This document shows, piece after piece, positions 1-8,996 of a stretch of DNA of 17,151 bases. Source of the stretch: Nitrospinaceae bacterium. GTDB lineage: Bacteria; Nitrospinota; Nitrospinia; Nitrospinales; VA-1. The notes under the pieces were generated by a model. It was given only the letters and a program-made list of their open reading frames with translations. It had not been told where the DNA came from and did no database searches. Positions within the stretch are counted from its first letter, which is position 1. The number at the start of each line of letters is the position of its first letter. A program made the translations under genes and the position numbers. The DNA is taken from positions 1 to 17,151 of the forward strand of contig JAESTE010000114.1 in assembly GCA_016763735.1 (NCBI GenBank). The letters run 5' to 3'.

Positions 1-265
1 GTTCACCTTTTGTGACAACAATGAATTAACCGATATGTCAGAATTTGTTACGGTAGTAGTAGAGTAGTGCAATGGGTTGGACATCCTAGACCCCCCCCCC
101 CATCCTGTACAAAATTTGGGTATTAATCCAGACTAATCAGACTAATCTAGTCCTACTGCGCATAGGATCAGTCAATCATCTACCGACTACATCGTAAAAC
201 CCCACCTTGTAGGTTTCACGGTTCCTGACATATCGGTTAATTTATTGTTGTCACAAAAGGTGAAC
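1..265. repeat. Inverted-repeat-bounded AT-rich element, MITE-like
   Basis: Bases 1-40 and 226-265 are inverted copies of each other, 39 of 40 positions matching (the one difference is a G/A at base 23). The arms start GTTCACCTTTTGTGACAACA. The 185-base interior is AT-rich next to the GC-rich genes, codes for nothing I can support, and holds an 11-base C run (91-101) and a doubled AGACTAATC at about 132-150. Long terminal inverted repeats around a short non-coding core are the layout of a miniature inverted-repeat transposable element; such elements are known in giant viruses (Pandoravirus salinus). The left arm begins at the first base of the window, so a target-site duplication cannot be checked and the repeat may continue outside. 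A replication hairpin or a sequence near a genome end are other options. Confidence 0.75.
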
Positions 266-357
266 CTATTTATTCACCGGAAACGCCCCGATCGGTTAGG
301 GGGGAACAAGACCCTACCCCCCCTCTTGATTGGACTTCAGCAGAATCTCGGTACAAA

Positions 358-456
358 GTATTTCTCAAGTATTTCTCAAGTATTTCACAAGTATTTCACA
401 AGTATTTCACAAGTCTCTCGAAGGAATACTTGACGAAAACTTGACGAATACTTGTG
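358..456. repeat. 11-base tandem array with inverted copies (iterons)
   Basis: Five head-to-tail 11-base units occupy 358-412: GTATTTCTCAA twice, then GTATTTCACAA three times. A decayed sixth (GTCTCTCGAAG, 413-423) follows. The next 33 bases are three 11-base units of the opposite sense: GAATACTTGAC (424-434), GAAAACTTGAC (435-445) and GAATACTTGTG (446-456). AAATACTTG is the complement of CAAGTATTT, so the array can fold on itself. A further AAATACTTGA lies at 522-531. Direct plus inverted short repeats resemble iteron or origin-binding arrays; no binding protein can be named. Confidence 0.75.
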
Positions 457-572
457 GGTGAGGGCGAAATCCGAGGTTTGACTCTCCAGATTTTGTATCC
501 GTCACTCGAAGTCTCGAAAATAAATACTTGATTGTTGAGGTCGTCGGCGTTTCGGAAGTCGCCGCAAGAAAA

Positions 573-617
573 GTCGACATTTTGGTGAAGTCGACTTTCG
601 GTGTCAACAAAGTCGAC
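573..617. promoter_or_regulatory. GTCGAC palindrome cluster 1 (upstream of primase-helicase)
   Basis: GTCGAC occurs at 573-578, 590-595 and 612-617, with related half-sites GAAGTCGCC near 555 and GTGTCAAC near 601. The starts are 17 and 22 bases apart. The same palindrome is clustered before three other gene starts in this window (9917-10050 for two genes, 13950-14134 for one). That makes a shared regulatory protein site the simplest reading, but no experiment supports it. Confidence 0.5.
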
Positions 618-775
618 TCGTGGTGTCTGGACCATTTTTTCATTGCGCCTCACGACTCTGTGACTTGCCAGTACCCAGGTCAGTGCTTAGTCAGTCAGTG
701 GTTGAGTGCCAGGTGTCATGTACGTGTGCGTGACGGATACTTTCTCGTGTCAGACTTCTCGTTGGTACCGTGAAC

Positions 776-3700
776 ATGGACATGGACATGTCCCAGGAAC
801 CTCAGTTGGAAGAAGAGCCACCCGCTGACGACCAGGAGATGCCTCCAGCATGGGCGGACGAGGAGAAGAAGGACGCGCCGGCACCTGACGCGGCCCGCGA
901 GCAGGAGGATCGAGAGGTCCCTGTGTCTATGACAGAGATCAGGTTGTCCACGGTGCCCTGCTACCCGGGCCATACCAATCCCCCTTCCGGTTCTGGGTCC
1001 ACTACCAATGCGATCTGCTTGCCCGGTCTGCTGGACAATGGGCGAGACGGACACTTCTTGTTCGCGGTGACGGTGCCAGTTGACTTGTCAGATGGCACAC
1101 AGAACCTGGGCGAATCCATCATGAAGGGTTGCGCAAACCCCGCCAAGGGCGTCGACGTTCTGGCTTGGGCCCACCTGGAGCTGTCTATCCTGTGGGGCAT
1201 GTGCAAGCTTCCGGGTGTGGACCTGTCCAGTGTCAACTACAGTGTCCAACTGTTGTCTGAAGACATCACCCACGACGACGCCACCATAGTGGCCTTGCGT
1301 TTTGTGGTGCACTACTACCGCCCCATCGAGCTGGTGGTGGACCCAGGGTTGATGAAGATCCACGCGGACCGGTACAACGTGTCCCAGGACCAAGTGTTCA
1401 ACCATGTGCCATTCCTCCAGGCCATGCGAGTCGAAGGAGGCCACAGTTTGGAACGTCTGGTTGAAGTGTTCACCTCCGACCCCAGGAAGTCACCGTACAA
1501 GGGACGAGTCGACGCGCTGACTGCATACTTCGAGGGAAGCGTGTTGCGGCCCTCTGATCTGATGATCCTCCTTGAAGCCTGTGCCAGTCTGTTGTCCAAA
1601 TCCAGCAACACCGCGCCCATGCTCATGCTGTTGCCGGCGAGCGAGGTGCGGACCAAGCTCCTGAGTTCTCCTCCAGTCGCCATGCTGATCGCAGTGGCCG
1701 ACAGTTTATGCCAAAAGTACGTCCGTACCTTTGAAACGGTGTATGAACCCATCTCGGTGCATACCGTCACGCCTACAAGAACCCTTAAGAATTACGTGCG
1801 CTTCGGGTCGTGTGGCAGTGGGGTCCCCAGCCTGGGCGCGATCGACCTGGTGTCCGACAAACGGTTGGTGATTGGCCCAGACGACAAGCTTTGTGCGGTG
1901 GCAAGGGGCGGACAAGGTCAATGGCACGCCGTGGGAGGCGCCCGGGTGATGTGGAACCGTCTGATGCCCACTTGCATGGGGTACCACTTCGGCGACGACT
2001 GCACGTTTGCGCGGCAGATGAGTCCGTACGCCAAGCGAGTCAATCTGGATACCCGGTTCGACTACCACGACAGCTGCAGACAACTCCGGTTGTTGAAGGT
2101 TCACCCCAAGATGTGCGAGCCCACCTTCTTCTTCATGGACGTGGACCGAGACAACCTGTCCATGCATCTGGTGGCGCGGCGATACAGTGCCCCGTGTTTG
2201 TGGGTGCAACGTCGTCGTGCAGCGAAGTTCCTGTTCGACACGGGGGCACCTTCCCTGCCGGACAGTCTAGTGGACCGCGAGACCCCGGGCGTGAGCGCAG
2301 TCGCGTTTACCTCATTGTTCCGTATCGGTTCAAGGTGCACAGACAACCCGGGCGAGTTCTTGACGGCGCCGCATACCCTGGACCACTTGCGCCGTGCCCC
2401 CGTGGCGCTGCGCGCGGTACGAGAGAGTGCACACGGTCCAGACCAAGTGGACCGCATGACCGGGGCCATGATCAAGTCGTGCATGCAAAAGATGCAGAAC
2501 TTTGTGTCCCCCACCCTCGTGGAGATGTCAGGGCACCCCCACTCAACCGAGGTTCTGCGACAACGGTGTCGATGGAACACCATGGTGTCTCAATCTCTGC
2601 GGCGACTGCAGGTTCAAATGGGCCGAGCAGTTGCACTAGACGGCGACCCGGACAGTCAGTCGTTCCATATGCACGACCTGAGCGCGCTGTGCAGCACGCA
2701 GCCCCCGACCGAACGTTGGGCCACCAACACCCATACGGAGGGCAGGTTAACCACCGCCGACGCCGTGGCCATCGACGCGTTCGTGGAGGAGATGGCCAAG
2801 AACGACGACGGAGTGATGCCTACCTGTCCCCTCAACGAACTCGTGGTCAACCGGCCTGCCCTAGGGGCCGTATGCTTGCGCACCATCAGGGGAACCCACG
2901 ACACGGTGTTGGGGTTCGCGCGTGTGTCGGGCACAGAAGGGGTTGGGTCGTGTTGCAACCGGTTTATCAATGCCCATTTCGCCGCCACGTCAGGGAGAAA
3001 GGAGATGGAGGAGATCAAAACCCCCCATGGACCGGTCAGGATATTCCCCGACGCCATGGTGTTCCTGGAGGGCGAGATCCGCCCCTTGACCAGTGACTTG
3101 TCTCCGGCCGCGGAAGTGTTGGGACGGTTTGTGGAGGACTGTCGGTCGGCGGTGTTGTTGGAAGACGTGCTGGACATACCCGTGACCTTGATCCTGGGCG
3201 CGTTCACCGGCCAAATGAACGTCACGACCGCGCAGCACATGGTAATCCTGGGGGCCAGTACCTCGGGCAAGACCCTGACCGCGTCGGTCCTCGAACACAT
3301 GCTGAGCAGCGACATTGTGCTGCGGATCTCTATCCAATCGCGCAAGGGTGGGTTGACAGGGGACGAAAGCCGACGCAAATGTGTGGTGTTCTTTAACGAG
3401 ATTGACGCCCAGGCCATGGGTTGTTACGGTGACGGAGACCCTGCCCTCAACATTATGTTGAACTCTCTGGAGGCCACGTCGGTCCGGGCCGAAATCAACA
3501 TGGGGAACGACAAGATTCGCACGGGCTTGACGTCGAACGTCTCCCAAATCATGACCAACACGGCCAACGTGGTCCTGGTGACCAGCAATATCAACAGCAA
3601 GACCGTGGCGGACCCGGTGATGAAGCGATTCACCAGCACCCGACACATGCCACCACGTATACGGAACTACATGGGCATGGCGTCTGCGGCGGCCATCACC

Positions 3701-6700
3701 AAAACGACGAGTCACGGGCTGATGCGGTCTCTGCTCTTTGACATTCATGTGCTGGAGGATATGGTGATTGCCGGGGCACTGCCGGTGGTGGGCATGTACA
3801 CGGTGCACCATTTGATCAGCACCGCCATCAGTGGCCACAACGATTCGCTGAGCAGTTTGTCGGACAGTCAGAAAGACAAGAACGACGACGACGCAGACGG
3901 CGGAGCAGACGCGCCGGGCGGGGGACCCAATCCGACCCACGGCGCGGGAGGCGGTCCAGGGCACAGTGCACACAGAATGGTGAACGGCAAGTACCAGCAA
4001 CAGGGCCCTGTTGCGGAAAAGGCCAAGGTGTTCGACGCGCTGTACAACCCCCGTCATCGGTCGGTGGTGTCGAATGCTATAGGCCCTGTGCTGGTGTACA
4101 TGCGGCTTCTGATGCTCAACAAGTGCTGGCTCAAGGCGTTCTGGGCATGCAACCCCAACTTTGGGCACACGGAACTGTGTGTGGTGGTGGCCATGAACGC
4201 GGTGGCCACACCCGGCGACGCCATGATGTGTATGAACGCCACCGCCGGGTTCGACAGTTTCCGGGAGTTTGGCCAGGACCGTCCGTTGTCGCACGTGGTG
4301 GTGTACGACCTGGTCACCAGCTTCTTGTTGATGCTGTGGGGCGCGGCCACTATGGCACACACTTGCACCACCGACCCCTGGACCGCCCCCAGGTTCCGTT
4401 CGTTTCGACAAGAAGGCACCGAAGGGTACGCGACGATGGGGTCTGTGTTCTACGCGGTCCAGCGGGGCGACGTCTACCCGATCGAAACCATGCTTCGGTG
4501 GCCACGACGCGCCTTCATGGAGCGATGCAACCTGTGGCTGGTGGTGTGTGCCGCGCGGTGGGCACGTGGCATGGGCCCGCTCCTGGCGGTGGTGTCTGGG
4601 GTGGGGCAAACCTTTGCGTCTGTCCTGAGCCGCGGCGGGCCCGCTGCCAGAGGGAGGAATTGGGACGCGGACACAGACATGGCGGGTTCGTCGTTGTACC
4701 AGCCCCGGACGTCGTCTTCTCAGTCGCGAGCACCCCCCCGGGCCACGCGAGTGGTAAACGACCGGTTCAAGTCGTTTGTATGGTCCAGAGGCATGAGGAC
4801 TGCCCTGATCGTATTGCAGTCGTGTTGTGCCGACATCGAGCGGATCGTATCCAACATGACCGGATCCATTGCGTCACAAGCGGCGAAGCATCAGTTTGCA
4901 GACAACAAGAAACCCGTCCTGCGGCGGTCGTCGTCGGCTGCGTCCTCGTCTGCTCAACCACATGGGGGGTCCATGCCCTCTGCGGACGTGGCCTCGGCCT
5001 GGGACGACATCATGAACACGTGGTGGCAAGACATTAGACGGGACGTTCCTGAGGTGCTCCAGGTCTCGTACTTTACCAACAACGCGACCACCCCGACTGT
5101 CGACGGCATGCATAACATTTGGCGAGTGGTGACGATGTGTGGCGACGTACTGTCCAAGATGCGAGTGAGCAAGACCCAGCTGGACATCTACCACCGGAAA
5201 GTGCAGACGAAGGGTACTGGTGCGATGCCCTTGATCACCAATTTCTTCACCCCCGAGCACAAATGGACGGAACGGGACAGGAATGCATACTCGGCACGCT
5301 TCACTACATACATCCACGTGAAGCGGGCACTGGAACAGGGGCGGTCACCTGCAGACGAGTCGAAACAAGCAGGGGGGTCTCCCTCTGTCGCGTCCTCGGG
5401 TCACATGGAACGGTTGGATGCAGACTTGGACCCGGCCATGCAGAGGTCCAGATGGACTCAAGACGGGGTCCACAACACTTCTGCTCCCTCTGCCGAGTAC
5501 AACACGGTCGCGACCAAGGCATTGTCGACCACGCTGCAGTGCTTGATGAAGAACATGTCTGGGGCCACGGCGTCGGCTCATGTCACCACCAAGAACATGC
5601 TGCGGCTGGGTACGGCCACCGTGGTACCGGTCTTGACCAGTGACCCTACCTTGGGATGCGTGGTAAAGCTGGACCTGGGGAACCTCAGTGACGTGTCCAC
5701 GTCCCCTGTGGTGGCGGCGGTTCGCAGCGCTGTGAAGCAGTACACCGACCAGGTCGCTGCGGGAGAAGAGACCCCGCTGTGTCGCATCTCGGAGAACTGT
5801 GTGCTGTCGCCGTCCATCAACGGACACCTTAACAAGATTGTGATACCCGGGACCGACGCGGAGGCCAACGTCGTGTACGACCACAAGTTTAAGCCTGAAA
5901 CAGAGACCCGAAACTCTACCCTGTTTTCCCGGTTGTTGGAGACCGGCAAGATCGGGGATCCCAATGGGGCCAAGGCGGTGGGGTTCCAGGGAACGGCAGT
6001 GGAATGCGCCCACAACATGCGTCGCAACCTTCATTCTGGGGTGTACGGCGCGTACCGGTACATCCTCGGCCAGTCGGCCCTGTGCTACGTAAAGGCGTAC
6101 AAATCGCACATGTGTCCCGTGAAGTTTGTGCACGCCGACCAGAGAAGCCGAGACGCCTGTGACGGGTGCAACAGCCTGGAGTCACTCATCCGCACGATTA
6201 CCGATGACATGGACGCGGTGCAAACGAGCAAGTTGGACGCACGGGTCTTCATCAAGAGGTACATGCCGTCCGTGGCCCGTCCTGCCACCGCCAACAACGA
6301 GTACCCCGTTGTGTTTATGAGCGGGAGCAGCCGCAGGACGGTGGCACGAGAGAAGAAGATTGTATGGGCCCGTCGTGCGGAGGACCCGTCTGTGCCGCTG
6401 AGTCGGACATACTCGGAGGCCCTGGCCAAGATGAACCGTCCTCCTGCAAGACGGCGTGCGTTGGTGCCACGGCGTGACCAGCTTCGCGCCGTCAACCGTG
6501 CACGTGAGCTGGAGTTGGCAGCACAACAGCGCACAGACGAGGACCTCCGGTACGACGCAGACGCCGTACACCGTGCGGTCATCGAGAAGCGCAGTACGCG
6601 AGAGAAGCGCAACGCACAAGATCTAGAGGAGGCAGAAGACGCTGCCAACGCACGGGTGGACAAGCGACACCGGGCGTCTGCTGGTGTGCGCACAGCCGCC

Positions 6701-6877
6701 CGTGACCAAGAGGCGTTGCGCCAACAACTGGAACAAGACGACACAGAGGAAGAGGAGGAAGAGGACTTGCAACTGGGCGACAACGAGTGGGACTTCGTGG
6801 TGCCCGACCCTCCCCCGCTTGTGCCTAGTGCGGGCCATAGACGCCTGGTCCGGCCCGACTCTGGAGACGACGACTAG
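776..6877 (+). CDS. Giant primase-helicase (AEP-like primase plus SF3 helicase, D5-like)
   Basis: A 2033-residue replication protein. The helicase is clear: Walker A GASTSGKT at 826-833, Walker B VVFFNEID at 870-877, and the SF3 motif C / sensor strand VVLVTSN ending at N938, followed by a D-x(4)-RF arginine-finger-like segment near 946-952. Upstream, FFFMDVD (D455, D457) fits the metal-binding DhD of archaeo-eukaryotic primases, and D500 with FRIGS near 516-519 fits their third motif; the middle sxH motif is not certain. C726/C727/H734, and H1778/C1780/C1795/C1798, could bind zinc. Between about 1025 and 1065 lies an Asp/Gly-rich linker, and the tail (about 1880-2033) is charged, probably coiled coil, then acidic, ending SGDDD. 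D5-type proteins usually run 700-1000 residues, so about half of this one is unexplained. I start at ATG 776, which gives an acidic Met/Asp N-terminus. It should unwind viral DNA and prime synthesis in the replication compartment. Confidence 0.75.
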   Translation: MDMDMSQEPQLEEEPPADDQEMPPAWADEEKKDAPAPDAAREQEDREVPVSMTEIRLSTVPCYPGHTNPPSGSGSTTNAICLPGLLDNGRDGHFLFAVTVPVDLSDGTQNLGESIMKGCANPAKGVDVLAWAHLELSILWGMCKLPGVDLSSVNYSVQLLSEDITHDDATIVALRFVVHYYRPIELVVDPGLMKIHADRYNVSQDQVFNHVPFLQAMRVEGGHSLERLVEVFTSDPRKSPYKGRVDALTAYFEGSVLRPSDLMILLEACASLLSKSSNTAPMLMLLPASEVRTKLLSSPPVAMLIAVADSLCQKYVRTFETVYEPISVHTVTPTRTLKNYVRFGSCGSGVPSLGAIDLVSDKRLVIGPDDKLCAVARGGQGQWHAVGGARVMWNRLMPTCMGYHFGDDCTFARQMSPYAKRVNLDTRFDYHDSCRQLRLLKVHPKMCEPTFFFMDVDRDNLSMHLVARRYSAPCLWVQRRRAAKFLFDTGAPSLPDSLVDRETPGVSAVAFTSLFRIGSRCTDNPGEFLTAPHTLDHLRRAPVALRAVRESAHGPDQVDRMTGAMIKSCMQKMQNFVSPTLVEMSGHPHSTEVLRQRCRWNTMVSQSLRRLQVQMGRAVALDGDPDSQSFHMHDLSALCSTQPPTERWATNTHTEGRLTTADAVAIDAFVEEMAKNDDGVMPTCPLNELVVNRPALGAVCLRTIRGTHDTVLGFARVSGTEGVGSCCNRFINAHFAATSGRKEMEEIKTPHGPVRIFPDAMVFLEGEIRPLTSDLSPAAEVLGRFVEDCRSAVLLEDVLDIPVTLILGAFTGQMNVTTAQHMVILGASTSGKTLTASVLEHMLSSDIVLRISIQSRKGGLTGDESRRKCVVFFNEIDAQAMGCYGDGDPALNIMLNSLEATSVRAEINMGNDKIRTGLTSNVSQIMTNTANVVLVTSNINSKTVADPVMKRFTSTRHMPPRIRNYMGMASAAAITKTTSHGLMRSLLFDIHVLEDMVIAGALPVVGMYTVHHLISTAISGHNDSLSSLSDSQKDKNDDDADGGADAPGGGPNPTHGAGGGPGHSAHRMVNGKYQQQGPVAEKAKVFDALYNPRHRSVVSNAIGPVLVYMRLLMLNKCWLKAFWACNPNFGHTELCVVVAMNAVATPGDAMMCMNATAGFDSFREFGQDRPLSHVVVYDLVTSFLLMLWGAATMAHTCTTDPWTAPRFRSFRQEGTEGYATMGSVFYAVQRGDVYPIETMLRWPRRAFMERCNLWLVVCAARWARGMGPLLAVVSGVGQTFASVLSRGGPAARGRNWDADTDMAGSSLYQPRTSSSQSRAPPRATRVVNDRFKSFVWSRGMRTALIVLQSCCADIERIVSNMTGSIASQAAKHQFADNKKPVLRRSSSAASSSAQPHGGSMPSADVASAWDDIMNTWWQDIRRDVPEVLQVSYFTNNATTPTVDGMHNIWRVVTMCGDVLSKMRVSKTQLDIYHRKVQTKGTGAMPLITNFFTPEHKWTERDRNAYSARFTTYIHVKRALEQGRSPADESKQAGGSPSVASSGHMERLDADLDPAMQRSRWTQDGVHNTSAPSAEYNTVATKALSTTLQCLMKNMSGATASAHVTTKNMLRLGTATVVPVLTSDPTLGCVVKLDLGNLSDVSTSPVVAAVRSAVKQYTDQVAAGEETPLCRISENCVLSPSINGHLNKIVIPGTDAEANVVYDHKFKPETETRNSTLFSRLLETGKIGDPNGAKAVGFQGTAVECAHNMRRNLHSGVYGAYRYILGQSALCYVKAYKSHMCPVKFVHADQRSRDACDGCNSLESLIRTITDDMDAVQTSKLDARVFIKRYMPSVARPATANNEYPVVFMSGSSRRTVAREKKIVWARRAEDPSVPLSRTYSEALAKMNRPPARRRALVPRRDQLRAVNRARELELAAQQRTDEDLRYDADAVHRAVIEKRSTREKRNAQDLEEAEDAANARVDKRHRASAGVRTAARDQEALRQQLEQDDTEEEEEEDLQLGDNEWDFVVPDPPPLVPSAGHRRLVRPDSGDDD

Positions 6878-6909
6878 GAGTCGAGTAAGGAGTTTAGATG
6901 AGCGTGAAC

Positions 6910-6920
6910 ATAAAGTTTAT
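6910..6920 (+). promoter_or_regulatory. AT-rich palindrome, possible promoter of the membrane protein gene
   Basis: ATAAAGTTTAT is a perfect palindrome around a central G and the only AT-rich stretch in the 64 bases between the primase-helicase stop and the next ATG, 21 bases downstream. It could be a TATA-like element or part of the upstream gene's 3' end signal. The sequence alone does not decide. Confidence 0.3.
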
Positions 6921-6941
6921 CGGTTACCATCACTTGTGACT

Positions 6942-8096
6942 ATGGTTAACGTACGGTCTGTGTGCCAAGGGTGTGCCCACGACGGAAGGGCTGCCTTGGT
7001 AGTGTCGTTGGTGGTGTGTGCCCTCTTGTTCGGGGGCGCCGTCACGTTGGTGGTGCTGTCTGACCGCCACAGCGACTTCAAGGACCGCTTGTTCTGGTCC
7101 GGGTACGCCCTGTTCGCGCTCGCCGTGACCTTGACATGGGTCGTGAGCCACATGTACTACCGTCAAGTGGTAAAGTACCTGTACCGTCGCCTGTCGCAGT
7201 TCGGACGCATGAAGCTGGCAGACGAGCACGACGGCAAGGTGTTTGAGCCGTTCCAGACCGATTACAGCATGGAGTCGGCTCCTCTGCGTAGACTAGCGTT
7301 GCATGAGTTGTACACCGCCGGGAAACAGGCAGCCGACCACGAAGAGGCCATTGCTACAGCTGTGATCCGCACAGTGGTGCCCGGTGGCACAGACGCCGCG
7401 GCGTTCGCCCAAGACCAAGACCGTATCTTGCGTGCGGTGTACGACAGCGGAGTGGCCAACGTCACCGAGGCAGTGGCCGTCAACGAGGCCGACGCACGGC
7501 TGGTGGCGGCGGCGTGGGGGGTCACCGGGAACAGTCTGCTGGCCGAGAGCATGACCACCTCGCTGGAGATCACCCACGTGTACTTGGACGACATGCTCAC
7601 GTACTACCCGCTGTACATCACGGTCTTGGCCATCGCGGCGTCGTACGGGTTCTTCCTCCTGTTCCGCTTCGACGGCTGGGACGTGGCACTGGGCGGCACT
7701 CTGTTGGGGGTGGCGGTCATCCTGTGCATGGCGCTGATCATTGGGTCGGCAGAGAAGCAAGCCGAGTTGGTGGAGATGATGAGCGACCCGGCCCACCTGA
7801 AGGCCGAGCGCAGCGCCCAGTTGTCTCACAAGGGTCCAGGGAAACTAACGAAGTCACGTGAATCCCCCGGGTCGTTGAGTGGCCGGATCAAGCAGCTTAA
7901 CAAAGGGCAACAGGAACGTGTGGCCAGGATCAAGGAGTCTATGCTGAACGGAACGGACCGTGCCATACGGAAGGCTCCTGGTGTCCCCTCTGATAACTTT
8001 CCAGTGAACGGAGAGTGGTCGTTGGAGGTGGGCGGGCACATGGGCGACTTGGATGTGTACACCGCCGGGCAGTGGTCGGGGCCGCTAAACATGTAG
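6942..8096 (+). CDS. Four-helix membrane protein, unknown function
   Basis: 384 residues, not assigned to a family. Hydrophobic segments at about 17-39, 50-69, 222-241 and 248-268 should form two membrane hairpins. They are separated by a roughly 150-residue soluble, Ala-rich, mostly helical domain (about 70-220). After the last helix comes a basic Lys/Ser/Gly-rich tail of about 115 residues. The first 15 residues have two cysteines (C8, C11) and a histidine (H13) before the first helix. The frame is open well upstream, inside the primase-helicase gene, but ATG 6942 is the first start that avoids overlap and begins just before a good membrane helix. The next gene starts 15 bases after the stop, so the two may share a transcript. 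A virion envelope protein or membrane-remodelling protein is plausible but unproven. Confidence 0.8.
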   Translation: MVNVRSVCQGCAHDGRAALVVSLVVCALLFGGAVTLVVLSDRHSDFKDRLFWSGYALFALAVTLTWVVSHMYYRQVVKYLYRRLSQFGRMKLADEHDGKVFEPFQTDYSMESAPLRRLALHELYTAGKQAADHEEAIATAVIRTVVPGGTDAAAFAQDQDRILRAVYDSGVANVTEAVAVNEADARLVAAAWGVTGNSLLAESMTTSLEITHVYLDDMLTYYPLYITVLAIAASYGFFLLFRFDGWDVALGGTLLGVAVILCMALIIGSAEKQAELVEMMSDPAHLKAERSAQLSHKGPGKLTKSRESPGSLSGRIKQLNKGQQERVARIKESMLNGTDRAIRKAPGVPSDNFPVNGEWSLEVGGHMGDLDVYTAGQWSGPLNM

Positions 8097-8111
8097 GAGG
8101 TTGGGTTGTGT

Positions 8112-8996
8112 ATGAAGGAATGTGTCAATCGTACAGGGTGTGTGTCCATGCGGTTGATCGTGGCGTTTCGGCGTCTGCAAGCTCGTGACCATTGGCTGGC
8201 GGACTTGACCACATACCTGTCGTGGCACGGGGCCGGGGCACGTCGGGCAGACGACGCGTTCAGGGACCTGTGTCACGTGGAGGTTATTTTTGAACGGCTG
8301 TGTCCCGGGCGCAGCATCTGCCCGGTGTGCCAGCAGAAGGGACCGCGGCACACGCCAGTGGAGGTGCATCGGTTCGCCTTCAGTGTGACCGGGATGAAGG
8401 GGCGCGACCAAGTGTATTATTCAATCGACCGACCGTACGAGCACAACCCAGAAGGGGAAGAGGCGTGGTTGTTCTGGGCCACCCAGTTGACTGCACGGGA
8501 AGCCACCCAGGCGTCTGTGTTCTTGCAGCAACAAGTGGGCAAAATGTTTAACACGTGGGGAGCGTACGCCAACGCGTGCCGGTGGTGCTGTTGCCTGAGA
8601 CGAGGGCCCCGCGCCGGGGTGGTGAATGGACGAGGCCAGTCTACGTGGTTCTGCAGCGAGTTGGCGTTGGCGGCGTGTCACCTGCTGGGCAGTGGGCTGG
8701 ACCACCGTGCCTGCGAGACCAGCCCCAACTCCTTGTGCCTTGTGCTGCGCCGTGAGTACCGGTTCCACCCTTGTACCTTGTATGCCGTTGCCCCGCCTGC
8801 CGTAGTCCTCCGCCCGCCCATGCCTGTACATGTAGAGACCGAGCCGCTGCTGTCCGATTCAGACCATGACCGTGACAGCCCGGCGTCGAGTGTGGGGCAG
8901 GGCTGTGACGTAGACCTGTACAGTAGTGCTACGTGGGCGTGTGTGGCGTCTGTGCCCATGTCTCGTCTGGGACCAGAGAAACGATTCGGCGAGTAA
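8112..8996 (+). CDS. Permuted papain-fold (NlpC/P60-LRAT type) cysteine hydrolase
   Basis: 294 residues. CHVEVIFE (H55, E57) followed about 125 residues later by WFCSEL (nucleophile candidate C181) is the order His-then-Cys of circularly permuted NlpC/P60 enzymes, the group that includes YiiX-like proteins, poxvirus G6 and LRAT. A downstream SPNSLCLVL (about 204-212) matches the S-P-x-x-L often seen after the Cys motif. Family members cleave amide or ester bonds, or act as acyltransferases on lipids; which applies here cannot be told. It is Cys-rich outside the active site: C64, C70, C73 with H80, and a WCCC run at 158-161. The last 70 residues look disordered, with SDSDHDRDS. I prefer ATG 8112; M13 (8148) is an alternative. 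The preceding membrane protein ends 15 bases upstream, suggesting a joint role at membranes. Confidence 0.6.
   Translation: MKECVNRTGCVSMRLIVAFRRLQARDHWLADLTTYLSWHGAGARRADDAFRDLCHVEVIFERLCPGRSICPVCQQKGPRHTPVEVHRFAFSVTGMKGRDQVYYSIDRPYEHNPEGEEAWLFWATQLTAREATQASVFLQQQVGKMFNTWGAYANACRWCCCLRRGPRAGVVNGRGQSTWFCSELALAACHLLGSGLDHRACETSPNSLCLVLRREYRFHPCTLYAVAPPAVVLRPPMPVHVETEPLLSDSDHDRDSPASSVGQGCDVDLYSSATWACVASVPMSRLGPEKRFGE

Larger units (their letters stand above)
266..775. other. 510-base non-coding region upstream of the primase-helicase gene
   Basis: No open frame here is convincing: the short frames overlap repeats and each other. From left to right it holds a G6/C7 pair able to form a short hairpin (299-304 with 317-323), an 11-base repeat array in both orientations (358-456), one more inverted unit at about 522-531, and three GTCGAC palindromes (573-617). 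The last 150 bases before the ATG at 776 show no clear TATA box. The position before a replication gene and the dense repeats make it a candidate origin of replication and/or complex promoter. Confidence 0.6.

Noticed and set aside
290..325. TTAGGG and CCCTA strings as telomere repeats
   Set aside because: Only single copies occur, next to plain G and C runs; there is no tandem telomeric array.
396..773. Short frames of 60-85 codons in the upstream non-coding region
   Set aside because: They consist of the 11-base repeats and GTCGAC arrays read as protein and overlap each other on both strands.
1810..3096. 428-residue plus-strand frame overlapping the primase-helicase
   Set aside because: Arg/Gly/Pro-rich composition with no motif; a frame-shifted reading of the real gene, which carries the DVD motif over the same bases.
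2990..4609. 539-residue open frame on the minus strand inside the primase-helicase gene
   Set aside because: It is antisense to the SF3 helicase region, whose motifs fix the plus-strand frame. Its product is low-complexity, rich in His, Arg, Val and Gln, as expected of a GC-rich shadow frame.
5345..6133. 262-residue minus-strand frame
   Set aside because: Antisense shadow of the primase-helicase C-terminal half; no recognisable domain and no promoter or spacing support.
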